This document shows, in pieces, positions 60,749 through 64,000 of a DNA stretch of 64,000 nucleotides. Location: positions 62,001-126,000 of the forward strand of contig JAKQKQ010000201.1 in the NCBI GenBank assembly GCA_029560585.1, written 5' to 3'. The position numbers were made by a program, and so were the translations under genes. Position 1 is the stretch's first letter. The number at the start of each line of letters is the position of its first letter. The notes beneath the pieces were generated by a model. That model had not been told where the DNA came from. It made no database searches and saw only the letters and a list, made by a program, of their open reading frames with translations. The DNA is from Verrucomicrobiota bacterium (GTDB taxonomy: Bacteria; Verrucomicrobiota; Verrucomicrobiia; JADLBR01).

Positions 60749-61864
60749 GTGAGCACGCACCCACATCTAGAAGAATCGCTCCAACGCGAAGTAGACGCCA
60801 TTCGCGAAAAGGTCAGGACCATGTGCGCCCTGTGCGAGAAGGCGCTGCGCGATTGCATCAGCGCCCTGACCACGAGCGACCGCCAGACCGCCTGCGCGGT
60901 CATCCTGCGCGACCGAAACATCGACGCGATCGAGAAGGAGATCGAGCGCCTCTGCCTCGAGTTCATCGTCCGCCAACAGCCCGTCGCCGGGCTGCTGCGC
61001 TTTGCGTACGCGGCGATCAAGATCAACCTCGAGCTGGAACGCGTCGGCGACTACGCCGAGAGCATCGCGCGACAAACCCTGAAGCTGTTCGACCAGGGCG
61101 CGCAGATACCCATGGATCGCTTTACGGACATGGCCAACCTCTCCATCCCGATGGTCCACGATGCCGTGCGCGCCTTCCTCGAGCAAGACGCCGAACTCGC
61201 CAAGAGAACCATATGCACCGAGGAAACCGTCGACGCCCTCAAGAGCGCTCTCGCGAGGCACCTTCTGGGGCTCGTCCGGCAGGACCACCTGTCCATCGAT
61301 GCCATGAGCGCACTCATCACCATCGGCAGACGCCTGGAGCGAGTCTCGGACCAGGCCCGAAATGTCTGCATGGAGGTCCTGTACATGTGCACCGGGGAAA
61401 ACCCCAAGCACCCGGGCGCCAACATCTGCCGGGTCCTCTTTGTCGATGGGGAGAACGCTTGCCAGAGCCAGATGGCCGAGGCCATCTCCAACGCCATCGG
61501 CCTTCCCGACTTCATCTTCGCAAGCGCCGGAGTCGACCCGAAACCCATCGAGCCCGAGACCCTCGCATTCATGAAAGATAAGGGCCTCGATCTTTCGCGA
61601 GCCACGCCCAAGGCCATCCACCAGGTGCCAGAACTCGACCACTTCGCCGTCATCATCGCCCTGTCTGCAGAGGCCAGGAATGCGTTCCCCAAGCAATCTA
61701 GAAAAATAATTCACCTCGATTGGAGCATCGAAGACCCCTCAAAGAAGACCGGAGCGCCCCACGAGATCCGAGCGGACTACGAAAGGGCCTTCGATTCTAT
61801 CAACACCCATATCAGGCAACTCGTGGAAGCCATCCTGGGAAGCAGCCTGGAAGAGAGCCACTAG
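60749..61864 (+). CDS. PhoU fused to a degenerate low-molecular-weight phosphatase (ArsC-like) domain
   Basis: 371 residues from GTG 60749 (TTG 60698 is an alternative). Residues 1-215 form a PhoU domain with two three-helix repeats and metal motifs ELERVGDYAESIA and RLERVSDQARNV. Residues 227-365 match the LMW-phosphatase/arsenate reductase fold (RVLFVDGENACQSQMAEA; FIFASAGVDPKPIEPETLAFM; LDWSIEDPSK). The active loop, normally C-x5-R (VCTGNSCRS), has Asp233 for the Cys and Gln239 for the Arg, so catalysis is probably lost. The gene leads the pst operon behind a Pho-box-like operator. PhoU represses phosphate signalling when phosphate is plentiful; the added domain may bind a phosphate ligand. 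That last point is inference. Confidence 0.85.
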   Translation: MSTHPHLEESLQREVDAIREKVRTMCALCEKALRDCISALTTSDRQTACAVILRDRNIDAIEKEIERLCLEFIVRQQPVAGLLRFAYAAIKINLELERVGDYAESIARQTLKLFDQGAQIPMDRFTDMANLSIPMVHDAVRAFLEQDAELAKRTICTEETVDALKSALARHLLGLVRQDHLSIDAMSALITIGRRLERVSDQARNVCMEVLYMCTGENPKHPGANICRVLFVDGENACQSQMAEAISNAIGLPDFIFASAGVDPKPIEPETLAFMKDKGLDLSRATPKAIHQVPELDHFAVIIALSAEARNAFPKQSRKIIHLDWSIEDPSKKTGAPHEIRADYERAFDSINTHIRQLVEAILGSSLEESH

Positions 61865-61877
61865 CCGAAGGACCCAC

Positions 61878-62801
61878 ATGAACCAGCTCGCAGCCAGAGG
61901 AATCCGTTTTGCCGTCACCGCCATATGGGGCGGGGCCGCCGCGACCTGCCTGCTCCTCTCGGGATGCGGCGGCGGAGGCACCGATGAGGCCGACACCGTC
62001 TGCATCCAGAACAAGGGCTCCGACACGATGGTCAACGTCGCCCAGGCCTGGGCCGAGGAATACAGGGCGGTCGCCCCCGAAGTGGACGTTGAGATATCGG
62101 GGGGCGGATCCGGCGTGGGGATCGCCGCGCTCATCAAGGGCGCCATCGACATCGCAAACGCCAGCCGGAACATGAAGCCCGAAGAAATTGAGCAGGCCAA
62201 GAGGAACACCGGAAAGGAGCCCAGGGAGTTCATCGTGGGGCACGACGCATTGGCCATCTACGTCCACAGGGACAATCCGCTCAACGAGATCTCCATCGAT
62301 CAGTTGGCCGATATCTTCGGCGAGGGCGGAAAAACGACCAAGTGGTCTGAGCTCGGCGTCTCCATCCCCGGCGGACAGGACGAGATCGTCCGCGTAAGCC
62401 GGCAGTCGAGCTCCGGCACCTACGAATTCTTCCGCGAGCACGTGCTCAACAAGGAGGATTTCAAGCTCGGCTCCCGCGACATGAACGGATCCAAGGAGGT
62501 CGTGGAACTGGTCGCGGGCACCCCCGGCGCCATCGGCTATAGCGGCATGGGCTACAATGTGCCCGGCAAAGTCAAGATGCTGAAAGTGGCCACGAGAAAA
62601 GGCGAGCCCGCCGTCGAGCCCAGCGTCGCCAGCGCACTGGATAAGCGCTACCCCGTCGCGCGCTCGCTCTTGCTGTACACCTTGGGGGAACCCTCCGGCG
62701 AGACCAAGGCCTACATCGACTGGATTCTATCGGACGCCGGCCAGAAGGTCGTTGAGGAGAGCGGCTACGTGCCATTGCCGGCAGACATGCGCCACAAGTG
62801 A
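61878..62801 (+). CDS. pstS: Phosphate-binding lipoprotein PstS
   Basis: A 307-residue periplasmic binding protein. The N-terminus has a long leader ending in the lipobox LLLSGC. Phosphate-contact segments are typical: NKGSDTMVNVAQAW, SGGGSGVGIAALIKGAIDIANASR, and VSRQSSSGTYEFFREHV. It delivers phosphate to PstCA. It starts 14 bases after the PhoU-fusion gene, with GAAGGA ahead of the ATG. This placement (phoU first, then pstSCA) differs from the pstSCAB-phoU order of Enterobacteria. Confidence 0.95.
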   Translation: MNQLAARGIRFAVTAIWGGAAATCLLLSGCGGGGTDEADTVCIQNKGSDTMVNVAQAWAEEYRAVAPEVDVEISGGGSGVGIAALIKGAIDIANASRNMKPEEIEQAKRNTGKEPREFIVGHDALAIYVHRDNPLNEISIDQLADIFGEGGKTTKWSELGVSIPGGQDEIVRVSRQSSSGTYEFFREHVLNKEDFKLGSRDMNGSKEVVELVAGTPGAIGYSGMGYNVPGKVKMLKVATRKGEPAVEPSVASALDKRYPVARSLLLYTLGEPSGETKAYIDWILSDAGQKVVEESGYVPLPADMRHK

Positions 62802-62907
62802 TCGACGCCGGCACGCCCCCGGCTGATTGAACCGCGCCGACCGCCATCGGGGCGGGGCCCCGGGGGCACACGACGGAAACCCAGGACCACCCCGAACGCC
62901 AACGACG

Positions 62908-63855
62908 ATGACAGATCCCAGCCCCCAGCCGACCGCCCAGTTCAGCTTCGCCGTCCGCTCGGCGCGTCGCCCCACGCTGTACGTCCTCGCCGAGCGATCC
63001 CTCACGGCACTCATCTACGCCTGCGGCATCAGCGCGATCTTCTTCGTCGTCGGCATATTCCTGTTCGTATTCAAGGAGGCGGCCCCGGTGCTGTTCAGCG
63101 ACCGTTTCAGCCTGTCGCAGTTCCTGTTCAGCGAACAATGGTATCCCACGTCCGAGCTGAACAAGCGATACGGCGTCCTGGCGATGACCGCCGGCACTTT
63201 CAGCGTCACCGCACTCGCCATGATGATTGCGGTCCCCTTCGGGCTCGGCGCCGCCATCTTCATCTCGGAATTCTGCGGCCCACGGCTGAGGGAGACCCTC
63301 AAGATCACGATCGAATTGCTGGCGGCCATCCCCAGCGTCGTGTGGGGTTTCATCGGCCTCACGGTGATGAGCAAGCTCATAGTCCAGCTCACCGGCGCCC
63401 CGGTGGGCGTCAACATCCTCAACGGCGGCATCATCCTCGCCCTGATGAGCGTGCCCATCATCGTGTCCATAGGCGAGGACGCCCTCAAGGCCGTCCCGGA
63501 TTCCTTCAGGGAGGCCGGGCTCGCCCTGGGCGCCACCCGCTGGCAGCTCGTCTGGCGCGTGCTCTTGCCCGCGGCCAAGAATGGCCTCCTCGCGGCCGTC
63601 CTTCTGGGGGTCGGTCGCGCCGTCGGCGAAACGATGGCGGTGCTGATGGCCACCGGCCACGCCGTGCAGATCCCGCACGGCATCCTGGATTCCGTGCGCA
63701 CCCTCACCGCAAATATCGCCGCCGAACTCGGCGAGGCCCCCGCGGGCTCGGATCATTACCGCGTCCTGTTCCTGATCGGGATCTTGCTCTTCACCATCAC
63801 GTTCGTCGTCAACCTCGCGGCCGACATGGCCGTCCGCGGTATCCGGAAAAAGTGA
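62908..63855 (+). CDS. pstC: Phosphate ABC transporter permease PstC
   Basis: About 315 residues with six main transmembrane helices. The permease EAA loop is seen as REAGLALGATRWQLVWRVLLP. The N-terminal helix ALIYACGISAIFFVVGIFLFVFKE and the loop FLFSEQWYPTSE match the family. I chose ATG 62908 (MTDPSPQPTAQ); a TTG at 62827 gives a longer, low-complexity N-terminus. It pairs with PstA to form the channel. The stop overlaps the pstA start as TGATG. Confidence 0.94.
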   Translation: MTDPSPQPTAQFSFAVRSARRPTLYVLAERSLTALIYACGISAIFFVVGIFLFVFKEAAPVLFSDRFSLSQFLFSEQWYPTSELNKRYGVLAMTAGTFSVTALAMMIAVPFGLGAAIFISEFCGPRLRETLKITIELLAAIPSVVWGFIGLTVMSKLIVQLTGAPVGVNILNGGIILALMSVPIIVSIGEDALKAVPDSFREAGLALGATRWQLVWRVLLPAAKNGLLAAVLLGVGRAVGETMAVLMATGHAVQIPHGILDSVRTLTANIAAELGEAPAGSDHYRVLFLIGILLFTITFVVNLAADMAVRGIRKK

Positions 63856-64000
63856 TGTTCGCCGAAACCCCATTCGTCCGAAGCAAACGACGCTCCGAGG
63901 CGTTCGCCAAATGGTTGTTTTTCGCCATGTCGGCCGCGATGGTCCTGCCGCTGTTGCTGATCGTCGGATACCTGTTCGTGAAAGCGGCCCCCTCGCTGAA
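63855..64000 (+). CDS. pstA: Phosphate ABC transporter permease PstA, N-terminal fragment at window edge
   Basis: The ATG at 63855-63857 overlaps the pstC stop by one base. The 48 residues seen (MFAETPFVRSKRRSEAFAKW, then FFAMSAAMVLPLLLIVGYLF) have a basic start and the first membrane helix of PstA. The rest lies beyond base 64000. The name rests mostly on the operon position. Confidence 0.8.
   Translation, partial: MFAETPFVRSKRRSEAFAKWLFFAMSAAMVLPLLLIVGYLFVKAAPSL

Overview
The window looks like a chromosomal segment of a GC-rich, Gram-negative bacterium. Several traits suggest the PVC superphylum (Verrucomicrobia, Lentisphaerae, Planctomycetes) or a neighbouring candidate phylum. They are an RpoD-like sigma factor of the kind seen in that group, an exosortase, a Tat-exported xylose-isomerase-like protein, tandem secreted beta-propeller proteins and a GH2-like secreted giant. 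This placement is inference from protein style, not a phylogeny. Genes are densely packed, with many ATGA or TGATG overlaps.

Left end (1-9452): a partial secreted trypsin-like protease, a fused two-domain ABC permease, a large secreted GH2-like protein, a sugar isomerase/epimerase and an exosortase. Between the last two lie small palindromic repeats, including a 50-bp REPIN-like element.

10273-20453: a minus-strand operon, read from 20453 downwards. It encodes a formate-dehydrogenase-like molybdopterin protein, a 4Fe-4S beta subunit and a FAD/NAD(P)/2Fe-2S gamma subunit of sulfhydrogenase type, a hydrogenase maturation protease, an antiporter-like membrane subunit, a fused NuoCD-like [NiFe] large subunit, a NuoH-like subunit, a NuoI-like ferredoxin and a NuoB-like small subunit, then a SMUG1-type uracil-DNA glycosylase. 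It resembles a formate hydrogenlyase or energy-converting (group 4) hydrogenase in which the usual ferredoxin linker is replaced by a flavin module. The molybdopterin protein has Tyr-Cys where the Mo-ligand Cys/Sec-His pair is expected. This is the most unusual system in the window.

20454-41432: a repeat-bearing gap with a second REPIN-like element, then housekeeping genes: parB, mutL, pyrE, a DsrE-like protein with a Trm112-like protein, CHAD, ridA, malQ, cimA, khpB (KH/R3H), hrpB, a sigma-70 factor, smc, a DUF4912 protein with a lysine-rich tail, ruvC and an outer-membrane barrel. Several of these genes have a -10 element only 5-7 nt before the start codon and no Shine-Dalgarno, which suggests leaderless mRNAs.

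41478-54012: a GT39-type membrane glycosyltransferase, NadE, a lipoprotein with a C-terminal LamG-like domain, a translationally coupled thiolase / CoA-transferase / short-chain dehydrogenase operon (ketone-body or hydroxybutyrate type), and two related secreted propeller-like proteins.

54289-64000: a DUF47-PiT low-affinity phosphate uptake pair, a beta-helix protein, a frameshifted isomerase-like gene, a U32 peptidase-family protein and tRNA-Pro(CGG). At the right edge is a high-affinity phosphate operon: PhoU fused to a degenerate low-molecular-weight phosphatase domain, then pstS, pstC and the start of pstA. A striking operator of four 11-bp-spaced repeats (Pho-box-like) precedes it.
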